From positions 6,641,501 through 6,705,500 of the forward strand of contig CP114498.1 in NCBI GenBank assembly GCA_027186245.1: a stretch of DNA of 64,000 nucleotides, read 5' to 3'. The stretch is from Coriaria nepalensis. Lineage: Eukaryota > Streptophyta > Magnoliopsida > Cucurbitales > Coriariaceae. Of the stretch, positions 10,546-22,249 are shown one piece after another (positions within the stretch are counted from its first letter, which is position 1; the number at the start of each line of letters is the position of its first letter). The position numbers and the translations under genes are program-made. The notes below the pieces were generated by a model. The model saw only the letters and a program-made list of their open reading frames with translations, was not told the origin of the DNA and searched no databases.

Positions 10546-11640
10546 TATGAGATTTGATTTGGGCTACTTGTAGTTGTGAATCAGTTAGTTTGGAAATCGA
10601 AGAACCATTTTTAATCAAAATTGAACTCTGTGGATAAGTTTAAATTAAACTCGAAAAATCAATACCATATAAAGTTTTTAGATGATCGATGATTAATGTT
10701 ATTAGGGATTCAAATATTTCCTACCGTAATTCTCTAGAAATTAAATATATTGGCAATGTTTACGCATCTCTATTTTAGTAACAAAAATAGTTTTATCATG
10801 ATTACTAAATTGTGTGAGAATCCCATTTTTGGCCCAGAACTCATTTGATATTAACTATTTTCTATTATGCTTTTTGGTTATGAAACTCGGAGAATTACGG
10901 TTGGGTTTGATAGTTTTGGTAATGTTTTACAGTCCAATTATTTGAGAAACTTGCTTGGATCCACTATTTTTTAAATAAAAAATGGGCCCCACATAAAACA
11001 GTGTGCTCCATTATTGTGCATTATGCCACTACTATGGCAGTTCAGACAGCTCACCTTCTCACCTTTATCTTTTCACTGTGCATTCTTCTTCTCATTTCCT
11101 TTCCCCAAGACGATAAATAAACCTAACAAAACCTTTCCACCAAACTACAACCTACCTCGTTCGCGATAAATTCTCACAGTCAATTCCTTGTCGTGGAAGC
11201 AAGATAATCCAGCTTCATCCACTAGTAAAAGTTTTTAGTGCTAATCGAAGATAATTTTGAATTTTATAGATTCCCACTTTTTTCCTCTTGAGATAGTTCT
11301 TATTAGGTTTCATGGAGTTTGCAAATACTTAGATTCCTTATTAGATGACCTTTCTGACATTAAAATATCACATGCAAATATATTAAAAAGTATTTTCATT
11401 TAGTACATGCAATATGAAATTTATTATATTTTTTGGAAGATGTTTGACGTAAAACTAAAATCCTAAGTTCTTGTCTTGACATTGATCATGAAGTTCGAAG
11501 GCCTGTTACTATTTGTCTCCGAATGTTCATGATCATGATCCTAATTCTACTTATTTGTGGTTACACTGTAACTTTAAATTTTTTTTATAGATATGCATGT
11601 ACTAATGTTAATATTTGATGGTTGTATTTTTAACAGGTTT
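10546..11640. other. Intergenic, no gene recognised
   Basis: AT-rich, no supported ORF. It sits upstream of the transposon-protein remnant and could hold its promoter or terminal repeat, but no terminal repeat was identified. Confidence 0.35.
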
Positions 11641-11652
11641 ATTACTTAGATA

Positions 11653-12660
11653 TGGAAAGGACTAAAGTTACTGCTAATAAGGACGGGTTAAGTTACTGCT
11701 GAAACATATCATAAGAAGTTCATCCCTACAACCTCATTTGATTGGTCGCTTTTTGAAACATACCCCGCATGCAAGAGGTATTTCAATTATGTTGGGACAC
11801 GAGATGTGCTTAAGGGTAAGCTAATTCATTTTGATTTCTTTGAGAAGGAGGCTATACCTTTAAAGACATTTGTTGTTGGCAATGGGTGGAGTTTGTATAC
11901 AGTGTGAAGGAACCAGTTTATATATAACTAGTGAAATACTTTTATGCAAACCTGACTGTTTCGACTAAGGAGAATAGGTTAGTTCTGAAGTCCTATATTT
12001 AGGGAAAACCTATAGATATTAATGAGACTGAGTTGGTTGGAGTTTTGCATCTTCCAGACTTTGGTGGTGATGGATGTCTAGATTACATACATCAAGATGC
12101 TTTGAGATTCGTATTCAATGACAATGCATTAACAGATAATGCTCATTTTGTTACTAGGAAGTTTAGTATGCTTAATAGATTATACCATGATGTGGTTGCT
12201 TCTGTCTTTTGTCTGCCGTTAGGGAACTATGTTGTTGTTTCAATTGCGAGGTGATGTGGCATGTGATGCAACAAGAGGAGATTAACATGGCTCGTTTCAT
12301 AATGGATCATATGAACAAGTTGGCAAAGAAAAGTATAGGCCCGCTCCCCTATGGAAATCAACTGACTCTTTTATTTAAGCATGTTGGGATTTCATTAGAT
12401 AGTGAGCTATCAGTGGATATTATGCAGTTCAACTGCATTGGAGAGGCAGTATTAAACTTATGGATTATACTAAGAGTGTCATAGGGTGTGTTTTGAAGGA
12501 TAAGAGACAGACAAACAATGCTGAGCCATTTTCCAGGTGCCGGACACCATTTATGATCGAGATTAATTAGTGTCTGGACCAGTTTCATGAAAGATTTTGG
12601 GGTATTAAGGAGGGTATTCTGAGGTTAGCAACATCAATGAATGTTCCTAGTGAATCCTTT
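11653..12660 (+). mobile_element. Remnant of a plant transposon protein (Transposase_32-like domain)
   Basis: Plus-strand reading with several stops and one frameshift. Recognisable pieces are KKFIPTTSFDWSLFETYPAC, VKYFYANLTVSTKENRLVL, GKPIDINETELVGVLHLPDF, RKFSMLNRLYHDVVASVFC and, in the next frame, EEINMARFIMDHMNKLAKKS and LPYGNQLTLLFKHVGISLD. The order (V.EFYANL, then G..I......I...L.LP, then N..LLPR-like, then a helix before LPYG.LLT.LF) is that of the putative plant transposon protein domain seen in degenerate plant retroelements. Frame changes occur near 12210-12250. I judge it non-functional. The family call rests on remembered motif order. Confidence 0.55.
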
Positions 12661-12990
12661 GCAATCCATTCCACCTGAGGCATCGCATGAATCAAATAGA
12701 TGCATGCCATGGCATATGTTTACGATACACATTTGCAAGCACATTCAGTTGAAACTTAAACATCAATAGCACATACACCATCTCTCATTGAACATTAAAT
12801 GAATATTCTATTAATTCATCAGGTTTACAATAAATTAATATAATATTCATTACACTTTCATAATTGTTAATGCACATCAATTGCATAATCATAACCCATA
12901 CGGAAATGGTGTAGATGTTTCTATACCAAATCCTCCATCCCATTAACCCAAAAAAAAAGGAGTATTGCTATGATATATTAGGACACAAAC
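12661..12990. other. Spacer between two transposon remnants
   Basis: AT-rich; no ORF. Probably transposon-derived non-coding DNA. Confidence 0.3.
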
Positions 12991-12994
12991 AAAA

Positions 12995-14521
12995 AATTAG
13001 ATACATGTGTTCATGAGATGGAGATCAGAAAAAGAGTGTCAGCATATTTTTGGTTAAACCCCCACGGTTTTGCCAAAACTCTGCCGCTATGACATCTCTA
13101 ATAGCCACCATTTGAGTAGCTCGTGCATCCGAAAAGTCAATAATTTCAATCTTGCCTTCATGATTAGGAAGATCCATATCTACTTCTGTTTAAGAGTCAA
13201 ATTGAGCATTGGCATCTCTTGCCGCTTCATTGAATAATCCATCCAGTCGCCCACATTTGCCAATAAAATTATGTATCGTACAACATACATGAATGACTAG
13301 AACTTGATGGACGAGGCTATACGGTGGGCATGATTAATAGAATCTTGATCCACTTCTTAAGAATATTGAAGCATCTTTCAATGATATAATAGATTGATGA
13401 ATGAAAAAAGTAGAGGAGTTATCTCTCCCTTCGAAGACATCTTCCACGACCATGATACTTGGTCAAAAGCACTCTCCATGGAACGGAGGGAAAACCCCCA
13501 TCGTGATAGGATAAATCGAGTCAACCGTGTAATATTGACCTACACATATTGAAGGCACAAGTACATATTAATTAAAGTGATCATTTTCAAACAAGTATCT
13601 ATCAAATACAAATGCAGTTACACTAATCGACAAGAGGCATGATAAGTTTTTTCTTGGGACGTCCTATGGAGTCATGGAAAACCCTAGAGTCATTTTTCGT
13701 TCCCTAACACCTGGTGTAGACAAACATGAAAGTCATGTTGAATGCATATGCGCACATGATGTTCCAGGTAATTGTAGATTTTCTTCTTCTAAAAGTCGTT
13801 TTCTTTTCAGCTGGTGCCACTGCACTAATGTGAGTACCATAAATTACACCAATGCAGTTCTATATTCATTCAAGACACATGGTAGTGTTAGCATACTATG
13901 TTGGACAATAAATTACCTTAGACATATGAACATCGCTAAAATATAAATGGGAAAGAAAATTATTACCTTGAATCAAGGATGATACTTTAGGTTCCGATAG
14001 AGATGTTGGACATGACTGTCTGGTTCTGAAGGAGCAATGAGCTTCTTTCCAATAACACATACACCCCTAATGGTCTTTCGAAAGTGTCCACTAACCGTCT
14101 CTGTTGAATGTTGGAAACAGTCGGCAATGAACCTATGATGAGTGTTGTGAGATATTATGAGAAGGAACATAACAACCTTTTACTCAGCACATAGATGACT
14201 TGAATCATGTAGCACACATTCCCGCTTCATTAAATTACATAGTTCTATGAACATGTATTTGTCCATCTTGAACAGCTCATAGCAGACATTTGGATAACCA
14301 TTCAATAACTCTTGAACATACTGAGATCCTGTTAGAGAGGACGTATGCATTGGCATCTTAAACAAGTAGGTATTGTAGTACATGTTCAGATAATCCAATA
14401 TGAACAAATCATTAAGACTGTCCATCTCTTCCCACTCCTCATAGAATGCCTCATCATCGCTAAATTCTTCGGATGATACATCAGAGTAACTGTCAGAATC
14501 TGTATCCATGTCCATATTCAT
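12995..14521 (-). mobile_element. PIF/Harbinger transposase (HARBI1-like) pseudogene
   Basis: Minus strand from about ATG 14521. The N-terminal part has an Asp/Ser/Glu-rich start, then QYVQELLNGYPNVCYELFKM and FIELCNLMKRECVL, then (14170-13973) HNTHHRFIADCFQHSTETVS and HFRKTIRGVCVIG, which match the helix-rich region before the DDE core. After a gap come NCIGVIYGTHISAVAPAEKK and NIMCAYAFNM and KNDSRVFHDS (13890-13655), the catalytic core of HARBI1-like nucleases. The C-terminal HVCCTIHNFIGKCGRLD follows near 13260 and a tail to about 13000. The first catalytic Asp is Tyr here (family IDGTH, here IYGTH), and an in-frame TAG sits before GTKNDSRVF. The element is therefore dead. Terminal inverted repeats and the 3-bp target duplication were not found. 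Confidence 0.85.
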
Positions 14522-15190
14522 CGTTTACAATGTACCTGCTACAAATAACTTAGATAATTAATGACAACCAACATAACAGATTGGTGAGGGGATTAATAAA
14601 AAAGGTATCACACTCAATGTTAATACTCATATTCAGACTGTGAAAAAAAAAAGTCTAGAAGGAGAGGGTGAATCATGGCAACATAGTACGCATAATGAGA
14701 CAAGAAGAGCATAATAAATTAACCACATAGTGAAGAAGCCATTTCCAAAAAAAAAAAAAAAAACATTGATCTATAGAGGTTTGATAGGGCAAGACATTTG
14801 GTCGGATGACTTCTCGAAGATGATTTCCTCTGATCCGTTAGCCTCCACTGCTATTTTTACCGAGTTTCTTCTTCACTTGAGTCTGTCTCATCCAAGATTT
14901 ACAAATCGGACTGAAAGTCCATCGGTAAGGTGACTTTATTACAATCTAGCCAAACTAAGTACAGTTCTAGCCAATATCTCTTTCTCGAGGACCAGTGCTA
15001 GAGGTTCATCAGAAGTCGGCCTTTCCAGCTGCCTGGTATTTGGCTTGATAGGCCAAGCCGAATCCCATCTTCCTTTTTTTTTCTTCATACGAGGAATCAA
15101 CCTCGAACCGAACTTTGCACATCCTTAACTTGTGAGGGAGGTGGTCAAACGAGGATTATTTGGAAAGAAAGGAAAGAAGGGCAAAAATAT
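14522..15190. other. Spacer between the Harbinger and gypsy remnants
   Basis: Contains a poly-A run at about 14750 and a 60-codon plus-strand opening (14770-14933) rich in Ser and Leu that matches no family I know. Otherwise no gene. It may hold the Harbinger end. Confidence 0.3.
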
Positions 15191-15194
15191 TTGG

Positions 15195-16285
15195 GACTGT
15201 TTGGTTTTGGAATGGTAAGAACGGGTGCCCTTGTTAGCAAAAGCTTTAGCTCTTAAAAGCTTACTTCACAAGCTTCCGACCACTCAAACTTTTAACCTTT
15301 TCAAGTAAGTTTAGAGAGTGGGGTAGCTATTCTAGAAAATCCTTTCACAAATTGTTTGTAATAACCCGCAAATCCTAGGAAACTTTGCACCTTTGAGGTG
15401 TTCTTTGGTCTTAGATGGATCTACAGAAATTCCATCTTTAGAAATAATGTGTCTTAGGAAAGCGACTCGATCAAGCTAAAATTCACACTTCTTAAATTTT
15501 GCATAAAGTTGATGATCTCTTAGTGTTTGTAACACCATTTTCTAGTGTTCTACGTGCTCCCCCTTAGACTTTGAATAGACAAGAATATTGTCAATGAAGA
15601 TAATGATGAACTTATCTAGATACACTTTAAACACTCGATTCATCAAATCCATAAAGGTAGCTGAGGCATTAGTTAGTTGGAATGGCATCACGAGAAATTC
15701 ATAATGTCCATAACGTGTTCGAAAAGCCATTTTTGAGAAGTTAGACTCTTAGATCTTCAGCTGATGGTATCCTGATCTCAAATTAATCTTTGAGAATATT
15801 GAAGGCCCTTAAAGTTGATCAAATAAATCGTCTATTCGTGGTAGAGGATATTTGTTCTTTATGGTTACCTTATTAATCTCCCTATACTTGATTCACATCC
15901 TTATTGACCTATCTTTCTTCTTCAAAAATGACACACGTGCTCCCCAAGGTGAAATACTTGGACGAATTTGACCTTTGTTAAGTAGTTATTGTATCTGTTT
16001 CTTAAGCTGTTTCAATTCTGCTGACGCCATATGGTGTGTAGCTTTTGAGATTGGTGCAGTTCCTGGTGCCAAGTCTATTTTAAATTCAATATCGCGGTCA
16101 GGGGGAAGTCCTGTTGACACTTTTGGAAGAAAGTTACAAACTATAAGAACATCTTCAGGCGTTTGTTGTTGTTCTTTGGTAGTATCCACTATATTATCAA
16201 GATATCCAATGCAACCACTTTTTAGTAACTTCGTTGCTTTAACTATAAATACCAATGGGATATGTCTCCTTCTTAAACACTAATG
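15195..16285 (-). mobile_element. Ty3/gypsy pol fragment (spacer, reverse transcriptase, RNase H start)
   Basis: Minus-strand reading from 16255 to about 15200. Pieces in order: VVDTTKEQQQTPEDVLIVC, GLPPDRDIEFKIDLAPGTAP, ISKATHHMASAELKQLKKQI (pre-RT); [20 protein letters not shown] and CIKYREINKVTIKNKYPLPR (RT palm and fingers); [20 protein letters not shown], then FIDNILVYS (RT active site, normally FIDDILVYS); then the RNase H side FLGFAGYYKQFVKGFSRIAT and FEWSEACEVSF near 15250-15380. Stops and frameshifts separate these. The second catalytic Asp of the YxDD-like box is Asn. No LTR, integrase or gag was seen here, so it is a fragment. Confidence 0.9.
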
Positions 16286-16558
16286 AATTCGAACTTGTAT
16301 TCTTCTGGTAGTTCGAATTATCAACAGGATGCATCCCATAGATTACATTTTGGGTCTGAAGGTGGGACCGAGAGTCACACGAAAGTTGCTACTACAGATT
16401 TTGAAGAACTAGTTGTTGTTGTTGCTTGTAGTCATGCTCCGAATAATTCACTCAAGGAAACATTGGAGAAAGAAAATGCACTAAATTTAGAACATGAAGT
16501 CAACTTGTCGGATCAAAGTCAACCAGAAATGAAGGAATCGAAGACTGAGGTGAACTGA
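16283..16558 (+). CDS. Hypothetical polar ORF, 91 codons
   Basis: Open reading frame from ATG 16283 to TGA 16556-16558. The product is polar, rich in Ser, Glu and Asn (VATTDFEELVVVVACSHAPN, EKENALNLEHEVNLSDQ) with no hydrophobic segment or known motif. It lies directly after the broken gypsy fragment. It may be a surviving terminal exon of a disrupted gene or chance coding. Function unknown. Confidence 0.25.
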   Translation: MNSNLYSSGSSNYQQDASHRLHFGSEGGTESHTKVATTDFEELVVVVACSHAPNNSLKETLEKENALNLEHEVNLSDQSQPEMKESKTEVN

Positions 16559-16559
16559 A

Positions 16560-18355
16560 TAATGGTCGGAATATAATTTCTTTATTGCTTGTTTAATTTT
16601 TCAGGAGGATGAGTTGAACTCATTGTATTTAGGTAGGCCTAGTTCTTTTTCTGGAGCGAGTTGTTGGTATATGTTCTTTATATTTATGTTTTGTTGATAA
16701 CGACTTTTGAGAAAGGAAAACTAAGACATTTTAAAGTTCAATATGATGTTTCGATGTTCAAATGGCTGACTTTTTAGTATATGAACTACAGTTCCTTAAA
16801 TTTGTTCTGCTTCTAATCTATTTTTATCTACACAGGATTTGATAGTCAAAGTGGTTGGTGAAAATTTATGACGATTCAAATGAGATCGGTGCATGATCCT
16901 ATTATTTAATTCATAAGAGCAAGTAAGCCTTCACAAGAATTTTTATAAACTATGATAATGCATATATATATATATATATATACATTTTTTTTTTTGTTTT
17001 GAAACTATCTGGAGTTTTTATTATTTATGGGAAAATCTTTGTTTCAGTTGGTTATATCTAACGGAACAATTCTAACGGTCTACATGAATCCTATAAACCA
17101 TGTCAAAGTGGACCACAAAATATCAAAATATCAAATTACCTAAATAGAAATATTCAAAATAAATATCCACTCATTTACTTGTATCTTATGTGCTGTGTCG
17201 AGTATAATCAGTTATTTGGAAGAGAAAATTTTTAAAGAAAATAATGAATCGAAAAATCAATGAATAAATATTACATAATTATGTATACATAACAAGCCTT
17301 CTCATTAAAATATGCATAATCATGAAATAAATGCTTAATAATTTCCTACCATCATCAATGAATATCCATATTGGTAAACTGATACTATCAAGCACTAATT
17401 TCACACCATGACCATATCACCATACATGTACGGTTCACACCAATATAATATAGCACAGGTTGTTAGAGATATAAAATATCCTACCATATACAACCATCAT
17501 ATTATAATCATATTCCCATATGAAGCTCAACACATTATATATATATAAAAGACCAAGGTGCATCAAGTTTATCAACTCGACTAATAACTACAGTAATTCT
17601 AATGACTTTCCAATAATTCAGACAACACATTAATTCATATCACAATCACTTATATAAACATTCATCAATCCATCAACATGCATAACTATTCGATTATTAT
17701 CATTCACTTGTATTTTTATTCTAACACATCATTTCAATATATGCCATAAAATATAGATCAACTTAGAGTCAATATGTAATTTGATTTCCATATGCTTCTC
17801 CCGCTTGGTAATGTCTTTCAAATAGACTTAAAACCAAATTTACGTGCAGCAAAAAAACATAATAAGCATTCAAGTCTATTATGTATATATTAAAAATTCA
17901 ATGGAAGAAATCATAAACATGAACTAGTGTCAATCACATGAAGTTAATGGAACAAATCATTATGCATGAAATATTTAAAATACTTTACATAATTGCGTAA
18001 TATTTACTTATTGCGGGATACATCAAAATTGTAAAAAAAATTGATTCGAGCGGATTTAGGTGGAGAAGTCATTGACGAACCTATTTTTGAAAAATAAAGA
18101 ATTATACTTCTAATTTAGATTACAAATAATTATCAAACTAAATAAGAATTTAGATCTTCTCTCTTTCGATATCATGATACTAATTAGCCGGTATCAAGAC
18201 TAAATTAACTACACCTAATCCATACTCATTTTATACCATTTTCTAAACATAATCTACTCTAGTGTCCTTAGGTAATCCAATCTTATTCTATAGTCTAGAT
18301 GGCCATGAAACAGCGCCCCCCCCCCCCCCCCCCCCGCATAAGTAATCGGGCACTT
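16560..18355. other. AT-rich intergenic stretch
   Basis: No supported ORF. Contains a (TA)n run near 16963-16982 and another at 17540. It ends in a poly-C tract of about 19 bases at 18317-18335, which lies just beyond the copia gag remnant. Confidence 0.4.
18317..18335. repeat. Poly-C tract
   Basis: About 19 consecutive C on the plus strand in otherwise AT-rich DNA. Confidence 0.95.
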
Positions 18356-18359
18356 TCAA

Positions 18360-18800
18360 GTCAACTTCCGTGAATCAAGAATCAACATCATTTAATAACT
18401 CTTGAAAATTATCCAAGTGCTCTGTGACATCTTGCCTAATCTTGTATTTTAAATTCATGTCTTCATATCATAAAAGCTTTGTTTTGTACAGTCTTTCTCT
18501 AATAAGACCCTCTTAACTTTTTTCAAAGAGAGAGTAGGCATTCATTTGTTTAGCTACATGATGGAAGGCATTATGATGAACCCACTGCCTAATAATTTTT
18601 TACAGATTTCATGTTCAGTTTGTTCCAATCATCATCAACTGTCTTATCTGGTTTAACACCCTTAATTTAATTAGATCAAAAAACTCTTTGTAGTATAAAA
18701 CATCTTCTATTCTAGTCTTCCAAACAATATAATTAGAATATGTGAGTTTAATCATCCTAAATGATTCCTCCATTTAATCTGCATAAATAACAAATCTGGC
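18360..18800 (-). mobile_element. Ty1/copia gag remnant with primer-binding site
   Basis: Minus strand. The primer-binding site complementary to initiator Met tRNA is visible as ctggctctgatac at 18797-18809 (reverse of GTATCAGAGCCAG). Gag text follows: MEESFRMIKLTYSNYIVWKT, RIEDVLYYKEFFDLI, RQWVHHNAFHHVAKQMNAYS, then NLKYKIRQDVTEHLDNFQEL. Stops and frame changes are frequent. The coding trace is lost before the poly-C run at 18317. Confidence 0.8.
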
Positions 18801-18813
18801 TCTGATACTACTT

Positions 18814-19535
18814 TATTAGGATGAAAACCAATAAAAATAACAAAGCGGAGTAATTTTATACCCTAAACTTCTAGTGCAAAATAAATAGCCAACTCACAAT
18901 CCAACAAGAAGTAAAATCAAATAACTACGGAGAAAAGATACTAGAATTTTTACATGGAAAACTCTTCAATGTGAAAGTAAAAACCATAAAACCTAGTTTA
19001 ATCAAATCGTTCACTATAAATAATAATGAGGTTACAATAGTTTTCTCTACCACAATTATCCCAAGACTATCAATACAACTTCAAGAACAAATATATTATT
19101 GGATTGTGAGTAGATTTCAGCTATAATAACATAGATAGAAAATACCGGTGCATTGAAGAGAACTTTCAACGATCAACACCGATCAAGTCGAAAATCATCG
19201 TTTATGAATAACTCCTAAAATTTCAGTTTAGTCCAACCAGATATAACTACTTAATCTCTAACAAAAAACTGAAAAAATCTTTCGCTATTTTCCGCTATTT
19301 TCCTTCTCTCACTTTTGACTCACGCCTCACATCTCTCTCTGTTGTTTCTTTTTTTATTATTATTATTTTTTTTTTTTGTGCGATGACCTATTAACCTAGC
19401 TTGCTAGCATCTCCTTTTATAACACCTAAGTTAATGGGCTTTGTTTTGCCAAAAATAAATGGGCTTTGTTTTGCCAAAAATAAATGGGCTTTGTGTTTTG
19501 TGGGCCACTCCACAAAGTTGGAAATAAGCCCAACA
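18814..19535 (-). repeat. 5' LTR of the minus-strand copia element, about 722 bp
   Basis: The left border follows from the adjacent primer-binding site: tattaggatg at 18814 corresponds to an LTR end ...CATCCTAATA. The right border is the reverse of TGTTGGGCTTATT at about 19535, giving the expected TG start. Inside lies a tandem 25-bp duplication (aatgggctttgttttgcc) at about 19432-19495. No matching 3' LTR was found in the window. Confidence 0.65.
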
Positions 19536-21190
19536 TAAATCAAGGATATAAGGTCTTGTAAGCGTTAAAAACAAAAAAAACAAAAAAAACAAAACAAAAA
19601 CAAAACAAAAACTTATTTGGTGATTCTGATATTTATGCGATTAAAAGTCAAATCTAATTAGACTAAGAGTACTATGCTTATAAAAACTTTAGGCTTATTA
19701 ATTTATGAAGAGAATTCGGAATCGGAATGTAGAGACACAGAGAATATGAAATAAGTAAATAGATAGATTCAAAATCCATATTAAAGTTTAGATAGATTCC
19801 AAATCCATAATAAAGAATCAATCAAATTTGGAAGTGAACATTAAAGGGAGCTTCAATTTTTTTTAGCCTTAATAGAAATAAAAAATTTGTAAACAAATAG
19901 ACCAAATTTGATTTTTTTTTTTTTAAATGGCCCTATTTTTTACATTTGATTGGATAAAATTATTAATTTATTATTATTTTTATTAGGTGGAAGTGAGAAA
20001 AGAGATATTTCAGTTTGGTCCAAGTCAAACTGAGATTTCAATCTAAGCCAGACCGCGATCTCGGTCTAGGATCTTAGTCTAGATTAAGATCTTAGTCCAG
20101 GTTAAACCAAGATCTCAAAATCGTCTAGACAAGAAAATAATAATAAAGGGAGAAGATGCATGAGAGAACATAAATGATAAGAGTGTGAAAGAGATGAAAT
20201 GATTAAAGAGGAAGATGTAGACTCAAATACATCAAATCTCTATACTTTACCATTGGAACAAACTTCAATCGGGGAGGGTCACAGAGGAGGAATCACAATC
20301 GAATCTTGATACAACTGCCATTAGTACAGACTCCGATTGCAGAGGAGGGACCGCCAGGCTAAGATCTCGCCGTTGCCCAGAGAGAGGTTTGGAGAAATGA
20401 GAAGAGAAAATGAGAAGATAAAGAGGAAAAAGAATAAGGTATTTTAGTCGTTAAATTTTTTATTTAAAATAAAGGGTTAATTTACTAAAATTATCAAATT
20501 AAGCTATATATTTAAAAATATAATATAAAAGAGACCTAATCCTCAAATCCCCTCAAAACTAAATGGTATGAATCCAAAATAGTACCATACTTCTATGTTA
20601 TAATGTTTTGCTTCGTAGCTTTCATTGGAATATTTTCAGGCTTTATTTTCGTAGCTTTCACTTGCATTTTAAGTGAATTTGAAAGTAGTTGAATCAATTA
20701 TATGTATGTCTACGTATAATTGTTGTACACGTATAATTGTTGTACACATATTTCGGGAACGGACCATATGTATGGGTGAACTATTTGAGCATATAAGAAA
20801 AGAGAGGATGGAAAGAACATAAAGAAGAGTGCAATAGGCGTTGATGGTGATAAAGTCATGATCATAACACGTGAGATTGATTCACTCTACTTGTGTAAAT
20901 GTGAGCTATGCTATGCTTTTGTAGTGAGTATATGACTTACAAAAAGGGTCATGGAATTATGGAATCATGTCATGTCATGGTGTTTGTAGCGTGAAGCCAA
21001 GCTAAGGTCTTCAGTACTACAATATTATACCACACCAAAGGCTTTTTCTTTCCTAGCACTTGCAATTGTAAGTTGTACCATATGATATGATAAATAGAGA
21101 GGAGGGGGGGTTGTCAAAATAGGAAGGACGAGACATAAAAATATGGGATCAAGTAGATGTCAAGAAAGAAACCCCTTCATGGGTAAGGGA
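19536..21190. other. AT-rich spacer with a short echo of the 9.5-kb array
   Basis: At 20020-20130 the text repeats gatctcggtctaggatctt and ttagtctagattaagatctt, close to the motif of the 9.5-10.3 kb array. A 19-bp tandem duplication (cgtataattgttgtaca) lies at about 20712-20750. No gene recognised. Confidence 0.45.
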
Positions 21191-21194
21191 ATTC

Positions 21195-22210
21195 AAGCAT
21201 TAGAGACAACCTATACTTGGGAAGATACCTGCCAGAAAACATCCAATTGGTTGCAAGCGGGTTTACAAGGTGAAGTACAATTCTAATGGATCAGTCGAGG
21301 GTTTCAAAACTCGGCTCGTAGTAAAGAGCTACACATAAAAGGAAGGAATTAACTTAATACTTTCTCACCCATTGCTAAAATGGTAATCATTGAGAACTAT
21401 CATACCATTGTTACTGTGAGGAAATAGCCAATGTATCAAATGAATATGTAATTATATATGTATAATATCTTTTTTCTAGTGTGACCTTAATGAGAAGATC
21501 TATATGGGCTTTCCCTCAAGTTTTAGCAAATGGGAGTATCAAGCCAAAGTATGTCGGTTGCTGAAATTCTTATTTGGTCTTCAACGATCTTCAAGGCAAC
21601 TCCAAGTTGACATAAGCCTCAATTAGAATTACTTTTACTTGTTCTAAAAAGTCTATTTTTTTCTCCAAAATAAAATTACTCATTCTTCACCAAGACGAGC
21701 AATGTTCACTTATTTTTCTCTTTGTATATGTAGATGTAGATGATGTGTTTATAACGAGAGATAGAGAAGATCAAATCAAAATACTTTGAAAGTTTATTTC
21801 GACTAGAACTCCTATATAAATTATCTAGGAAAGCACATTGTCGAGTTATCTGATGAAACTGAATACAGATCAATGACAGCTTACATGAGGCAACATAGAA
21901 TTTGGGTTTACTAATAGATCTTAACCCGAGTGGTTTGACTCTTGTTTTATGTGATAGAAATGCAGCCATTCATATAACAACAAAGTCTGCATACATAATA
22001 CAATGAGAGGATTAATCATACGAAAATATATTGATTCTCATAAGAGTGAAAATACAACAAGGGAGTTATCAAGACTTCTTACATATCAACTTTGATGACT
22101 AAAGGGTTATGAGCTCTCAACAGCAGAACCTTGTTTTCTAACTCAATATATTTGACATATTTTTTTAAATAATCAGCTTGAGAGAGAATGTAAGATCAAT
22201 AGCATCATGA
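21195..22210 (+). mobile_element. Ty1/copia pol remnant (RT to RNase H)
   Basis: Plus strand, many stops. LPARKHPIGCKRVYKVKYNS, GSVEGFKTRLVVKSYT and KEGINLI are the start of the copia RT domain. FVYVDVDDVFIT near 21718-21755 is a degraded YVDD catalytic region. LCDRNAAIHITTKSA near 21940-21990 is the RNase H end (normally DNQAAIHI). A GA-rich tract (ttgagagagaatgta, about 22180) resembles a polypurine tract and probable 3' LTR start. Inactive. Confidence 0.85.
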
Positions 22211-22249
22211 AGTGCTTAGACCTAGTTTAACACGTGTAGGAGTAGTATT

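Noticed and set aside
13674..13946. 90-codon plus-strand ORF
   Set aside because: Antisense shadow of the Harbinger DDE core.
15975..16283. 102-codon plus-strand ORF
   Set aside because: Antisense shadow of the gypsy pre-RT region.
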